The notes: generated by a model from the sequence alone, not told the origin. DNA of 56,742 nucleotides from Sulfurospirillum tamanense (GCF_016937535.1 NZ_JAFHKK010000017.1:1-56742); one strand, 5' to 3'. Counted from the stretch's first letter, positions 34,704 to 44,811 are shown. Translations and numbers: made by a program.

Positions 34704-37072
34704 AAATACTTGTTGTTTCGAATCAGTCACAACATTTCTCCCTCTACAAAAGGCTATTTGAAACCATCACGACAGAGATAGATGAATGGGGTTTGGGTGA
34801 TGAGCAGCTAAAACAACATTATTACGACCTTGTGATTTGTGATTTTACGAGCAGAAAGCAAATTGGCCTTTTGGGCAAAGTGCATACATGTAAGAAGCCC
34901 AATACGGGAAAATTGATTTTAATTTCCCCGTATCCTTTGGAGCAGCTACGCATCTCTCCCTTGGTAGCACAAAGTATTGATTTTATTATGGGAAAACCCT
35001 TGGATGTCGATCGCCTGATGGCTTATATCGATGCACAATTGCAGTTATTGCACAAGCAAGAGGTTTTGCGACAAAAAAACGAAGTACTTTCTGATGTGAT
35101 TGATTTAAACATTATCAAAATAGGGGTGTTTAATCTCAGCGGAATTTTATATTACGCCAACATCAAATACCTTGAAGCCAACCATAGAACTACCAGTGCT
35201 TTTGATACCTTTTCTTTTGATGAGCTTAGCCAGTGCAAAGAAGAATTTAAAACCATTTTGGCCAACTTAAAAGCCAAAGGTGTTTTTCAAATGGAGCGTC
35301 AGCAAAAGGGGCAGTGGTTTCGCTCTTTTTTTTACCTTCTAAAATCCCATTACGTTGTGCATCTTTGTCAGGAGGTTACTGATGAGAAGCACTATGTTCA
35401 ACGGCTAGAAAGGGCTTCTGTTTTTTTTGAAAATGCACAAGAAGGGATGATTATCACTGACTCTAGAAATAAAATCATCTCCATTAACCGCGCTTTCTCA
35501 CTCATCACTGGCTACACGCGCGATGAAATCATTGGAAAAACACCTTCGATTTTACAATCGGGCATTCATGAAAAAGAGTTTTATGAATACATGTGGGATA
35601 GCCTTCAACACAATGGAAGATGGCAAGGGGAAATTTGGAACAAGCGTAAAAATGGTGAAATTTACCCCGAATGGCTCTCTGTGACAAAACTCACCGAAGC
35701 AAATGCTGAAGATGCTACCTATATGGCTATTTTTACAGACATTTCTTCTTTGAAAGAAACCGATAAAAAACTACACTATTATGCAAATTTTGATCAACTC
35801 ACAGGCTTGTGTAACCGCGTGCAATTTGAAAATCTTTTTAACCATGCGCTCTCTTCGGCAAAACGACGCGGCAAAAAACTTGCGTTGATGTTTATTGACC
35901 TAGACCATTTTAAAGAGGTTAATGACACACACGGTCATGCTATTGGCGACATTATGTTGCGCCATATTGCCAAAAAAATACAAAAAACCTTGCGCCAAAG
36001 CGATGTCATTGCTCGCATTGGGGGCGATGAATTCAATGTCCTTATCGAAGGCCTTGAACACTACGAAGATGCTTTGGAGCTTGCAAATAAAATCAATGAA
36101 GCAGTGAAAGCTCCCATTGAGATTGAAGGGAATGTGTTTTTCATGAGCCTTTCTATTGGGATTGCTGTTTATCCTGACCATGGAGAAGATGCTGGAACAT
36201 TAAGCAAGCATGCTGATACTGCTATGTATGAAATCAAATCTCGCGGACGCAACGGAGTAATGGTTTACAACACTCTTTTTACCGACAAAGTACTCAAGCG
36301 CTCTGCTTTGATGAGTGACCTTAACCTTGCCATTACGCAAGACCAATTTGAGATGTATTACCAACCTATCGTATGTCTTAAAACAGACACGCTTCTTGGC
36401 GCAGAAGCACTGTTGCGTTGGCATCACCCCACTAGGGGCACTGTTGCGCCTGGGGAGTTTATCGCCTTTGCAGAGGAAAATAACTTAATCCTAGAACTTA
36501 GTGCTCTTGTATTTGAAAAATGCCTTGAAGATGCGCTGCGTTTTGGGCCACATCTGCATAAAAATAAGCCCTTTACCCTTGCCATTAATGTCTCTTCCCA
36601 AGAATTTTTTAGTGAAGATTATGCACAAAAAGTGACTGCTAAACTTGAAGATTTTGCTATTGCTCCTTCTATGATTGAGCTTGAAATCACTGAAACTTAC
36701 CTCATGAGAAACCCACATGTAGCAGTAGAAACCATTGGGTATTTGCGTAAAAGTGGGTTGCACATTGCATTGGATGATTTTGGGACAGGGTACTCCTCTT
36801 TAAACTACCTTAAAAATCTTCCCATCGACAAATTAAAAATCGACCAAAGTTTTGTCAGGGCGTGTTTGGAAAGCCACGAAGATATGGCCATTGTGGAAGC
36901 TATCGTAACGATGGCAAAGATTTTTGGCATGAAAGTGCACGCCGAAGGAGTGGAGACCAAGGAGCAAGCCGCTGTGTTAAAAAACTTAGGATGCGATGTT
37001 TGTCAGGGGTATTATTACGCCAAGCCCTTGCCTTTTGAAGCGTTTATTACCTACATGAAGGAGTCCTTATGA
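34700..37072 (+). CDS. PAS-GGDEF-EAL c-di-GMP enzyme with an N-terminal receiver-like domain
   Basis: 790 residues. Residues 1-115 look like a receiver (VICDFTS with a possible phospho-Asp, but the acidic pocket near the start is missing, so it is probably degenerate). PAS-like regions at 120-230 and 240-355 precede GGDEF (about 370-530) with intact RIGGDEF and an RxxD inhibitory site (RQSD five residues upstream). The EAL domain (545-790) has EALLRW, INVSSQEF, EITE, DDFGTGYSS, KLKIDQSF, AEGVE and CQGYYY, so both catalytic centres look intact. Synthesis and degradation of c-di-GMP are both possible; the PAS domains likely choose. Coupled to both neighbours by four-base overlaps. Confidence 0.93.
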   Translation: MKILVVSNQSQHFSLYKRLFETITTEIDEWGLGDEQLKQHYYDLVICDFTSRKQIGLLGKVHTCKKPNTGKLILISPYPLEQLRISPLVAQSIDFIMGKPLDVDRLMAYIDAQLQLLHKQEVLRQKNEVLSDVIDLNIIKIGVFNLSGILYYANIKYLEANHRTTSAFDTFSFDELSQCKEEFKTILANLKAKGVFQMERQQKGQWFRSFFYLLKSHYVVHLCQEVTDEKHYVQRLERASVFFENAQEGMIITDSRNKIISINRAFSLITGYTRDEIIGKTPSILQSGIHEKEFYEYMWDSLQHNGRWQGEIWNKRKNGEIYPEWLSVTKLTEANAEDATYMAIFTDISSLKETDKKLHYYANFDQLTGLCNRVQFENLFNHALSSAKRRGKKLALMFIDLDHFKEVNDTHGHAIGDIMLRHIAKKIQKTLRQSDVIARIGGDEFNVLIEGLEHYEDALELANKINEAVKAPIEIEGNVFFMSLSIGIAVYPDHGEDAGTLSKHADTAMYEIKSRGRNGVMVYNTLFTDKVLKRSALMSDLNLAITQDQFEMYYQPIVCLKTDTLLGAEALLRWHHPTRGTVAPGEFIAFAEENNLILELSALVFEKCLEDALRFGPHLHKNKPFTLAINVSSQEFFSEDYAQKVTAKLEDFAIAPSMIELEITETYLMRNPHVAVETIGYLRKSGLHIALDDFGTGYSSLNYLKNLPIDKLKIDQSFVRACLESHEDMAIVEAIVTMAKIFGMKVHAEGVETKEQAAVLKNLGCDVCQGYYYAKPLPFEAFITYMKESL

Positions 37073-38157
37073 GCCTGATTCCTCAGTTTTCTCAAGGGTC
37101 TAGAACCCTTTATGCCCAACACGACTATGAGGTGCTTTTTAGCGTTTATGAGGCCATTACCACAAGTACAGTGGAGCTAGCCAATGAGGCTGTGGCTTCC
37201 CTTGGAAGAGAAGGGCTGCACAACCATCTTGAGTTTCATCAAAAGCTCATCAAAACAACACTCCGGTTTCCTTTGGAGAATTTGCTGCTGGATAATTTTG
37301 CATGGATTTACCGACGCTTGGCTCACTACGGGCTAGATAGCTCTTTTTTCTTGTATGAACTGCATCTTTGGGAAGAGGCGTATGAGCGTTTTTTGCCTCC
37401 TGTTTTGTGTTTACAACTCAAAGAGCTTTACATGTACATTAAAGAGCACCTTGATTATCTTGTTAATGCTCACACGCGGATTAAACAGGCTAAATATATG
37501 CACTTTAGTTCAGAAGATGTTGCAGAGATTAATCAAGCCTACGCATGGCTTTTGCGGCGTGATTATGCTCTTTTGAAAGCATATGTTCTTGAAAAATGCA
37601 CCACACTAGAGGAGTTTTTGAGCTTTTTTTACAGGATTATTAGCCCTGTGATGGAGCGGGTAGGTTTTGAGTGGGAAGAGGGTGTGATTAGTGTGGCTAA
37701 AGAACACATGATAAGCGAACAAGTAGGGGATTTGAGTATGGAAATGTTTGCACATTTTGATACCCACCGCTTGGAAAAAGAGAACGACGTGGTTGTTTTG
37801 GTGGCTACTGCGCCACGGGAACTGCATGCCATTGGTGCGAAAACCATCACTAAACTTTTGGAGTTCTACGGATTTAAAGCGTATTATTTAGGGGCAGATT
37901 TAAGCATGGAAGAGATTGCAGGAGCGGTGGCAGAAACGGCACCTGATGTGCTAGTTCTTTCTGTAACCCTTGAGGTGCATCTAGTGGAACTTCAAGAATT
38001 GATTCGCTACTTGCGCTCAGATGCTGTTGGTTTTCGTGGCTCCATTGCCCTAGGGGGTAATGCTCTTAGGCATCTAGGGGTTGCGTTTGAGGTTGAAGAA
38101 AAAAGCAAAGTGTGCATGAATTTTGAAGAAGTCTTGGCGTTTGTAAAAAAACAGTAG
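37069..38157 (+). CDS. Stand-alone cobalamin-binding sensor protein, CarH-like B12 module without DNA-binding domain
   Basis: 362 residues. The C-terminal half (about 150-362) has the helical-bundle-plus-Rossmann layout of B12 photoreceptors: W202-x9-E212-H213 (EWEEGVISVAKEH), the lower-ligand motif E251-L-H253-A-I-G256, a SVTL segment at 298-301 and Gly329-Gly330. All four positions are those described for CarH/AerR-type modules. The N-terminal 145 residues are helical and show no helix-turn-helix. An AdoCbl- or redox/light-responsive signalling role is inferred; alternatively it is a methyltransferase-type corrinoid protein. It overlaps the GGDEF-EAL gene by four bases and precedes a 42-codon ORF by 13. 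Confidence 0.88.
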   Translation: MSLIPQFSQGSRTLYAQHDYEVLFSVYEAITTSTVELANEAVASLGREGLHNHLEFHQKLIKTTLRFPLENLLLDNFAWIYRRLAHYGLDSSFFLYELHLWEEAYERFLPPVLCLQLKELYMYIKEHLDYLVNAHTRIKQAKYMHFSSEDVAEINQAYAWLLRRDYALLKAYVLEKCTTLEEFLSFFYRIISPVMERVGFEWEEGVISVAKEHMISEQVGDLSMEMFAHFDTHRLEKENDVVVLVATAPRELHAIGAKTITKLLEFYGFKAYYLGADLSMEEIAGAVAETAPDVLVLSVTLEVHLVELQELIRYLRSDAVGFRGSIALGGNALRHLGVAFEVEEKSKVCMNFEEVLAFVKKQ

Positions 38158-38170
38158 CAAAGGGAGTGCG

Positions 38171-38299
38171 GTGTTGTTTAGAGGCAAAAAATATGATGTT
38201 TTAAGAGGGGCTTGCCAACACCTTGATGCGATGGTTGAGGAGAAAGCAGACAAAATGATGCTATATGTAAAATCAAAGCTTTTTAAGGAGAAGCAATGA
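38171..38299 (+). CDS. Small protein (42 residues), unknown function
   Basis: A GTG-initiated frame with AAAGGGAG six to eight bases upstream. It fills the only gap in the signalling operon and ends in ATGA, overlapping the start of the response-regulator gene by four bases, as the other genes here do. The product (VLFRGKKYDVLRGACQHLDA... YVKSKLFKEKQ) is basic and amphipathic. Ribosome site, coupling and fit argue for translation; no family is recognised. It could also be a leader cistron. Confidence 0.5.
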   Translation: MLFRGKKYDVLRGACQHLDAMVEEKADKMMLYVKSKLFKEKQ

Positions 38300-38664
38300 A
38301 TACCAAAAAAATAAAAATTGCCATTGTGGATGATGAGCAAGATATTTTAGAGATGATTTCAAAATACCTCATTCGTGAGGGGAGTTTTGATGTGCATACC
38401 TTTGCTAACCCTGTCAGTGCCCTTGGTCAGATTAATGAAACCTTTGATGTGGTGCTTTTGGACATCATGATGCCTCAGATGAACGGCCTTGATGTGCTTG
38501 TGAAGCTTCAAGAGCAAAAAATTCCAGCAAAGGTTATTATGATGACAGCGTATTCAACTCTTGATAAAGTCTTGAAATCTCACAGGGAAGGGGCAACGCA
38601 TTACATCATGAAACCCTTTTCTTCTCTTCAGGATTTGGCCATAAAGATAAAAGAGGTGCTGTGA
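38296..38664 (+). CDS. Single-domain response regulator (CheY-like)
   Basis: A 122-residue receiver domain. The acidic pair and phospho-acceptor are in IVDDEQDILEM and VVLLDIMMPQMNGLDVL; the switch Thr and Lys are in MMTAYSTLDKV and MKPFSS. No output domain. AAGGAG precedes the ATG. It sits between the B12-binding gene and two histidine kinases, and would be a phospho-transfer partner of one of them. It overlaps the next gene by four bases. Confidence 0.92.
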   Translation: MNTKKIKIAIVDDEQDILEMISKYLIREGSFDVHTFANPVSALGQINETFDVVLLDIMMPQMNGLDVLVKLQEQKIPAKVIMMTAYSTLDKVLKSHREGATHYIMKPFSSLQDLAIKIKEVL

Positions 38665-41462
38665 AACGCTCGTTTAGAGTGCTAAACCTTTCGCTCCTTT
38701 TTGGAGTTTTTGTAGTCATTGCTTTTGCGTTGTTTGTGCGTTATGACATGCTAAAGCAAGCCTATATTTTTGCCGAAAAACAACTTGTACGCTTTGATGT
38801 TAGGCACAAGGCAATTGAAGAAGACATGGCCCATAAAGCACTGCTTGGTGCAGAGTTTATAGCCCTTTCTCCCATGAGGGAAGCCATAGAAGCGCAGTGG
38901 AAGCAAGGCAAAAAGTCTTTACTTATTAGTGACATACAAGCAAGTGACCCTGACCTTGCACGCAATCTTGCCTCTTTGGGGATTGCGTGCGTGATACACG
39001 GGCATCAAGAGATGCTTCCCATGCTATTTGTTCCTGAGTGCAATGCGCCTGTTCTTGGTTTCAATGTTTTAGTGGGAGAAACAAGGGTCTATGTTGGCTT
39101 TTTGCTTGATAGGGTGTTTGAGCTTTTTAAAAGACACGATGACAAACCCTATGGATTGGCCCTAAAAAATGGCTTTTTTGAAGATCAAAACAGAGCCCTT
39201 GGTGCAATCAAGCATGGTTTTTTGATGGATTTTGCGCAGATGGAAACGCTTTTTTCTCATAGCAACAACACCTTTTTGAAGAACAAGCACGACGCGACCT
39301 TTGGTGCGCAAGAGCGTGCCGTTCTTTTGGTGGAAGATGAGATTTTGCTTGTACTTCCCTTTGTGCTTAATGAGAATTTTTTGGGTTATTTTATTAAAAA
39401 AGAGACTATTGAAACCCTTGTGGGAAGCAGACGTTACGTTAAAGAGACCTACGGCCCGCTAGGGGTTTTACTTTTGACCATGTTTGCTTTTGGTTATTTT
39501 ATGTGGCAAAAAAAAGAGGCATTAAGAGCATTAAATAGCCACGTTTTGAAACAAAAAGAGCAAACAGAAGCGTTGATTGAAGAGGCGGAGTTTGGTGTGG
39601 CTTATGTGGATGCATCGGGTCTATTTTCTTACGCAAATGAAAAGTTTTTTGACTTGTTACATGTAGAGCCACGCTTTGTTTTGGGAGAAAATATTGCTTA
39701 TTTTTTCGGTCGTGACCAAGCGCGAGAGATGGTTAAAAAAGCATTTGCTGGCGAGAAAATAAAAGCACGCCATTATTTTTGTTACCTTGATCAAACTACT
39801 GTTGATTTGGAAGTATTGATTCTTTTGAATCCAGAAAAAAATGCACTGCACTACATGATTTTTTCTCGCAAAGAAAAAACTGATCTTGAGCGCTTGTTAA
39901 AACGAACAAGTGTTTATTTTAATCATTCAGACTTGGGGCACATCATTACTGATGAAACTTTTGTGGTGATTGAATGCAATGACACACTAGAGCGCTTGTG
40001 TGGTTTTTCAAAAAAAGAGATTGTGGGTCAAAATATGGGTATTTTGTTTCATACGGGTATGCTGTTTGAAACATGGAAGAAAAACTACGCCCAAGCACTG
40101 TTGGAGCCAACGGGTGCGGGGTTTGAATACAGACTTTCCCACAAAACCAAAGGGGTATTTTGGGTGGAAATGTTTGGGAACACCTTTATCGAATCAGGAA
40201 GAAAGCAGTATATTTTCAGCATTCGCGATATTTCTGTTCGGGTTAATGCACGCAATACCATCCGAAGACTCAACGAAGGTTTGCAACAAAAATACAACGA
40301 ACTCGAGACCATTTTGGAGGTCATTCCCCTGCCTGTTTTTATCAAAGATAAAGAGTTTCGCTACATAGGCTGCAATAGGGCATTTTGCGATTTTTTCAAT
40401 GTCGAAAAAGAGCATATGATCGGCCAGACAGTTGCTGATTTATTCCCAGAGACATTTAGTAAACGTGTTCAAAAAAAAGACCAAATGATGCTCCAGCAAG
40501 ATTTTCAGCAGTATAAAAGTGTTGTTGCACTTTCTGGTGACAAAAAAGAAGGCAAGGTGCTTGAATTTCACAAAAAAGCATTTTATAAAGAGGGGCAATT
40601 TGATGGATTTGTGGGGTTGGTTTTAGACATTACTAGCAAAGAAAAAGAGAAGCAAATTTTGAAAGAGGCGGTAAAAAGAGAGGTTGAGAAAAACATTCAA
40701 ATCTTAGAGCAACACCAAGAAGAAAAAATCAAAGATGCCAAATTTAGCTCCATTGGGAAAATGGCCGCAGGTATTACCCATGAAATCAACACGCCATTGA
40801 CGTATATTAAGGGGAATGTCGAACTTTTGCGTATGGATATCGAAAGCATCAAGGAAGAGTCACTGCGAGAGTCTATGCTCAAAGACACCCAAACCATTTT
40901 AGAAGGCTTGGGACGTATTGCTAATATTATCGAATCTATGCGTGAAGCATCCCAAAAAAGTAGCGAGACGCCCGAAGTCATTAATCTTTTTGAAACGTTG
41001 GTACACGCTTTGGTACTTTCCCATAATCGCGCAAAGCAGATTGTTGCTATTCGTGTCAATAGGACTCCTTTTAATCTTTCATTTTCAAAAGAGGCCTACC
41101 GCTTTACATGTAAAGTGCAAAAGCAAAGAATAGAGCAAGTGTGGATCATCATCCTCAATAACGCCTTGGATGAACTTATCAAGATAGATACATTTGAAAA
41201 CCGTCTGCTTGATATTTGGATGCATTGCGATAAAGAAAGGATTATTGTGCGCTTTAAGGATAATGCTGGAGGAATTGATGCGAAAATTTTACCGACCTTG
41301 TTTGAACCCTTTGTTTCAACCAAAACAAGCTCTGGGATGGGAATTGGTCTGAATATTGCGCAAAAAATTGTAGGTGAGCAAAAAGGAACAATTCGCGCTT
41401 TCAATGAAGACCAAGGCGCAGTGCTTGAAGTGGTGCTCCCATCTTATAAGGAAAACAAATGA
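38661..41462 (+). CDS. Membrane PAS histidine kinase
   Basis: 933 residues starting at GTG 38661. An N-terminal transmembrane segment (about 8-26) and a second one near 272-290 frame an extracytoplasmic sensor of about 240 residues. Three PAS-like regions follow (about 310-420, 425-540, 555-670). The HisKA motif MAAGITHEINTPLTYIKG places the phospho-His near residue 707, and the ATPase has NNALDELIK, DNAGGID and GMGIGLNIA. The kinase appears complete. Internal TACATGTA copies at 39658 and 41105. Signal unknown. Confidence 0.92.
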   Translation: MKRSFRVLNLSLLFGVFVVIAFALFVRYDMLKQAYIFAEKQLVRFDVRHKAIEEDMAHKALLGAEFIALSPMREAIEAQWKQGKKSLLISDIQASDPDLARNLASLGIACVIHGHQEMLPMLFVPECNAPVLGFNVLVGETRVYVGFLLDRVFELFKRHDDKPYGLALKNGFFEDQNRALGAIKHGFLMDFAQMETLFSHSNNTFLKNKHDATFGAQERAVLLVEDEILLVLPFVLNENFLGYFIKKETIETLVGSRRYVKETYGPLGVLLLTMFAFGYFMWQKKEALRALNSHVLKQKEQTEALIEEAEFGVAYVDASGLFSYANEKFFDLLHVEPRFVLGENIAYFFGRDQAREMVKKAFAGEKIKARHYFCYLDQTTVDLEVLILLNPEKNALHYMIFSRKEKTDLERLLKRTSVYFNHSDLGHIITDETFVVIECNDTLERLCGFSKKEIVGQNMGILFHTGMLFETWKKNYAQALLEPTGAGFEYRLSHKTKGVFWVEMFGNTFIESGRKQYIFSIRDISVRVNARNTIRRLNEGLQQKYNELETILEVIPLPVFIKDKEFRYIGCNRAFCDFFNVEKEHMIGQTVADLFPETFSKRVQKKDQMMLQQDFQQYKSVVALSGDKKEGKVLEFHKKAFYKEGQFDGFVGLVLDITSKEKEKQILKEAVKREVEKNIQILEQHQEEKIKDAKFSSIGKMAAGITHEINTPLTYIKGNVELLRMDIESIKEESLRESMLKDTQTILEGLGRIANIIESMREASQKSSETPEVINLFETLVHALVLSHNRAKQIVAIRVNRTPFNLSFSKEAYRFTCKVQKQRIEQVWIIILNNALDELIKIDTFENRLLDIWMHCDKERIIVRFKDNAGGIDAKILPTLFEPFVSTKTSSGMGIGLNIAQKIVGEQKGTIRAFNEDQGAVLEVVLPSYKENK

Positions 41463-43366
41463 GAGAAGATATTTACAAAAGTATTTACAATACTATTGAG
41501 CAAGGGCTATACGTTTTTGATAAACGTGGAGAAATTATCTGCGTTAATCCTGCTGCTCAAAAGATTTTGGGTTTTAAAGAAGAGGAGTTGGTGGGAAAGA
41601 TAGGCCATAATCTTTTTCATGCCCATGCATTAAACGGCTGTGTTTCGCTGGAGAACTGCCCCATCTACAAAGCTTTTTCAAAACAAAAATCTTTTACTGG
41701 CGAAGAGGTATTTTGTACGAAAGATGGAACCCTTCTTACGGTAGAAATTTCTTGTGTATGCTTGGAGAATGGGGAGTATCTAGTTCTTTTTCGCGATATT
41801 AGCTTGCGTAAAAAGCAAGAAGAAGAGATTCTCTCTTTGGCAAGCATTGTAAAAGAGACCCAAGATATTGTGGTGGTAAAAGACTTAGACTTGCGCGTGA
41901 TTGCTACCAACAAATCGTTTGCGGCAGTTATTGGCAAAGAGAGCCCAGAAGAATTAGTTGGCAAAACCGATGCACAGATTTTTGAAATGGATGAAAATAA
42001 AGATCCCGTAAGAGGATACATGGAGGATGAGCGCAAGGCACAAACCCTTCCCAAGGGGGATTCCATTGATAAGGAAGAGCGGGTGATACGAGCTGATGGA
42101 AGCGTTGCTGTTTATAAAACTCGCAAATTTCCCATCTATAATCACGAAGATAAAGTGATTGCTACGGCTAATATCAGTGTTGATATTACCACCCAAAAAG
42201 AACAAGAAGAAGTGCTTAAGAGCCTACTCGCCAAAGAGAAGCAAAAAAATTCAGAGAGTGATATTTTTTATACAAAGATTTTTGAAACAGCCAATCTAGG
42301 CATTTGTCTTACCGATAAAGAGGGGCGTTTTGCGGTGGTAAATCCTGCCTATTGTAAGATTTATGGGTACAGCGAAGAAGAGCTTATCGGAGAGCATTTT
42401 ACTAAAGTAGTTCCAGAAGAAAATCGCGACTTAATGAGAGAACTTCACGACACGTTTATTCAGGGCGGACAAGAAGAGATTCCTATAGAGTGGGACGTGG
42501 TGGGAAAAGAGGGTAAAAAATTGCATATTCTAGCAACAGCTGGAAAACTTGACAACATTGTTGGGGGTCCTTTTAAGATTACTACCATTACAGACATGAC
42601 CGAAGCCCATGAAGCGAGATTGTTGCAAAAACACCAAGAAAGTCTGCTGATACAACAAAGCAAACTCGCCTCTATGGGGGAAATGCTTGGGGCCATTGCC
42701 CACCAGTGGCGACAACCTCTTAATGTTATTAATTGCACTACGCTGGATTTGCACCTTAAAAAACAGATGGGTGTACTGGAAGATGCTTACTTTAGTGAGG
42801 CGATAGCCAAGCTTGGGGAAATGACTCAGTCCATGAGTAAAACCATTGATGATTTTATGAATTTTTTTAAGCCAAGCAAAGAGAAAAAACACTTTTCTTT
42901 GCATACCTCAGTAGAGTATGCTATTCATATTTTATCAGCCCAACTAAAAAGCCATGGTATTGGTGTTGTGAATGAGATCGGCGAGGATGTGATGGTGTAT
43001 GGTGTAAAAGGAGAGCTGGAGCAAGTGATTCTTAACCTGCTTTCTAATGCCCGTGATGCTTTTGAGGAAAAAGAAGTTCCTGTAAAAGAAATTCGGTTTT
43101 ACGCATCTCCTTTGAAAGATGGGGGTGTTGAGTTGATAGTTGAAGATACGGCCGGGGGCATTGATGAGCCATTGCTTGGTAAGATATTTGATCCTTATTT
43201 TACGACTAAGGGTGACAAGCAAGGGACGGGAATTGGTTTATACATGTGCGTAACTATCATGGAAAAAACATTTAGAGGCTCAATTAGCGCTGTGAATTGG
43301 TATAATAATGCCAATCTTCGCGAAGGCGCAAAGATGCTGTTACGCTTTCCAAATAAGGAATATTGA
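41459..43366 (+). CDS. Cytoplasmic PAS histidine kinase
   Basis: 635 residues with no transmembrane segment. Three PAS domains (about 5-120, 125-245, 265-390) precede the HisKA motif GAIAHQWRQPLNVIN (His near 413, in the H-Q-W-R-Q-P subclass common in Campylobacterota) and an ATPase domain with NLLSNARDAFEEK, EDTAGGID, DPYFTTKGDKQGTGIGLYM. It looks active. Partner of the CheY-like protein upstream or the receiver proteins downstream is inferred from adjacency only. Four-base overlaps on both sides. Confidence 0.92.
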   Translation: MREDIYKSIYNTIEQGLYVFDKRGEIICVNPAAQKILGFKEEELVGKIGHNLFHAHALNGCVSLENCPIYKAFSKQKSFTGEEVFCTKDGTLLTVEISCVCLENGEYLVLFRDISLRKKQEEEILSLASIVKETQDIVVVKDLDLRVIATNKSFAAVIGKESPEELVGKTDAQIFEMDENKDPVRGYMEDERKAQTLPKGDSIDKEERVIRADGSVAVYKTRKFPIYNHEDKVIATANISVDITTQKEQEEVLKSLLAKEKQKNSESDIFYTKIFETANLGICLTDKEGRFAVVNPAYCKIYGYSEEELIGEHFTKVVPEENRDLMRELHDTFIQGGQEEIPIEWDVVGKEGKKLHILATAGKLDNIVGGPFKITTITDMTEAHEARLLQKHQESLLIQQSKLASMGEMLGAIAHQWRQPLNVINCTTLDLHLKKQMGVLEDAYFSEAIAKLGEMTQSMSKTIDDFMNFFKPSKEKKHFSLHTSVEYAIHILSAQLKSHGIGVVNEIGEDVMVYGVKGELEQVILNLLSNARDAFEEKEVPVKEIRFYASPLKDGGVELIVEDTAGGIDEPLLGKIFDPYFTTKGDKQGTGIGLYMCVTIMEKTFRGSISAVNWYNNANLREGAKMLLRFPNKEY

Positions 43367-44811
43367 TGATGCAAATTGAAGCAATTGCGCGGTATGCCAA
43401 GGATTTGAGTGTGTTGTATGCAGAAGATGAACCGCACACACAAGAAGCAATGCGAAGCATTTTGTCTAACTTTTTTAAACACGTGTACGTGGCTAGTAAT
43501 GGCGAAGAGGGATTGGAGCTTTTTAAAAACCACCAACCTGATTTGGTGCTCTCAGATATCAATATGCCCAAAGTAAACGGGCTAGAGATGGTACAGGCAA
43601 TTCGTAGCGTTGATCAAGAAATTCCTGTGATGATTATCACAGCGTATAGTGATACACAGTATTTGATGGATTCTATTTTTCTTGGCATTGACCGCTATGT
43701 AAATAAGCCCTTAAACGACCAAGAGTTTTTTAAAAATCTCTTGGTGCTTCTGAAAAACATCCATCAAAAGCGGGAGGCCGAGGCATACCAAAAAGCGCAA
43801 ATGCGAGACAAGCTTAATGCGGCTGCGCTTGAAGCATTAAAATCTACCTCAGACATTTATCCATCACCCACCTTTGTGTTTGATGCGCGCCGAAAACTTG
43901 TTTTTCTCAACAGTGCTGCAATGGCCATTTTGAGCCAAGAGGAGCTTGCTGGGTTGCTGGAGGGTGATTGCGTGGATAAATTTGTACTGCGTAAAAAAGG
44001 CTTTATGACAAGCATCCATGAAGAGGTAGAAGAGGGGCGTAAAGATCAAAAAATTATCTTGAAAACGAACGGTGCAGCGCGTATTTTTTTGCGCAATAAA
44101 GCGTTATTGCACTCGGCAGAGGAACCTCTTTTTCTCTTTAGCCTGACGGACATTACTCGTGTAGAGTATGAAAAGCAAAAAAGCCAAAACCTCTCAGCTT
44201 ATTTGCATGAGATGTTGCGCCAAACACGAAAAACAAAAGAGCCTCAAAAGGTTGTGGTCCAAGATGCCCTGCAAAACAGTCCAAAAGAGACTCCCGCGCC
44301 TTCTTTGGAGCCTCAAAGTTACGAACAGATGCGTCTTAGTGCTATGCATGTTATCCATAAAGAGAGTGCTAAAGAGTATATAGAAAGCCTCAGTACGGAG
44401 GTTATGGAAGAGCTTCAAGAGATGGAAGAGCTAGAAAAAGAGATGCGCGATACTTTTATAGAACTAGAAGAACATTTCAATCTCGCTTCTTTGCACGGAG
44501 CCGCTAGATACTTTGAGCGCTATGGAAGAGTGATTGCGCAATTGATGGATTTTCAAGATGTGGCCTACAGTTTGCAAAATCTTTCAGAGTTTTTACAGGG
44601 GCTTATGGATGTAGAGTTTAACCAAAAAAAGATGCTCATCTTGCTTCAGTCGGTGGGCGAAGATTTGGCTAACTGGCGTGAAACCATTTTTGTAAACCAA
44701 GCTTCCAATGATATCCACTACCTTGATGCATCCTTGTTGAGTTCTTGTTTGCAGATTAAGATGGATTTTGGTGAAAGCGACACCGAAAGCGACGACTTGG
44801 AGTTATTCTGA
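43363..44811 (+). CDS. Receiver-domain protein with PAS-like and helical output region
   Basis: 482 residues. A receiver domain (about 10-130) has VLYAEDEPHTQEAM, LVLSDINMPKVNG (phospho-Asp), and ITAYSDTQ with a conserved lysine in VNKPL. A PAS-like segment follows (about 155-260, FVFDARRKLVFLNSAAMAIL). The rest (300-482) is acidic and helical (EVMEELQEMEELEKEMRDTFIELE) without a recognised enzyme domain. It resembles REC-linked regulators seen next to HD-GYP genes. It ends on the base where the next gene begins. Confidence 0.85.
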   Translation: MMMQIEAIARYAKDLSVLYAEDEPHTQEAMRSILSNFFKHVYVASNGEEGLELFKNHQPDLVLSDINMPKVNGLEMVQAIRSVDQEIPVMIITAYSDTQYLMDSIFLGIDRYVNKPLNDQEFFKNLLVLLKNIHQKREAEAYQKAQMRDKLNAAALEALKSTSDIYPSPTFVFDARRKLVFLNSAAMAILSQEELAGLLEGDCVDKFVLRKKGFMTSIHEEVEEGRKDQKIILKTNGAARIFLRNKALLHSAEEPLFLFSLTDITRVEYEKQKSQNLSAYLHEMLRQTRKTKEPQKVVVQDALQNSPKETPAPSLEPQSYEQMRLSAMHVIHKESAKEYIESLSTEVMEELQEMEELEKEMRDTFIELEEHFNLASLHGAARYFERYGRVIAQLMDFQDVAYSLQNLSEFLQGLMDVEFNQKKMLILLQSVGEDLANWRETIFVNQASNDIHYLDASLLSSCLQIKMDFGESDTESDDLELF

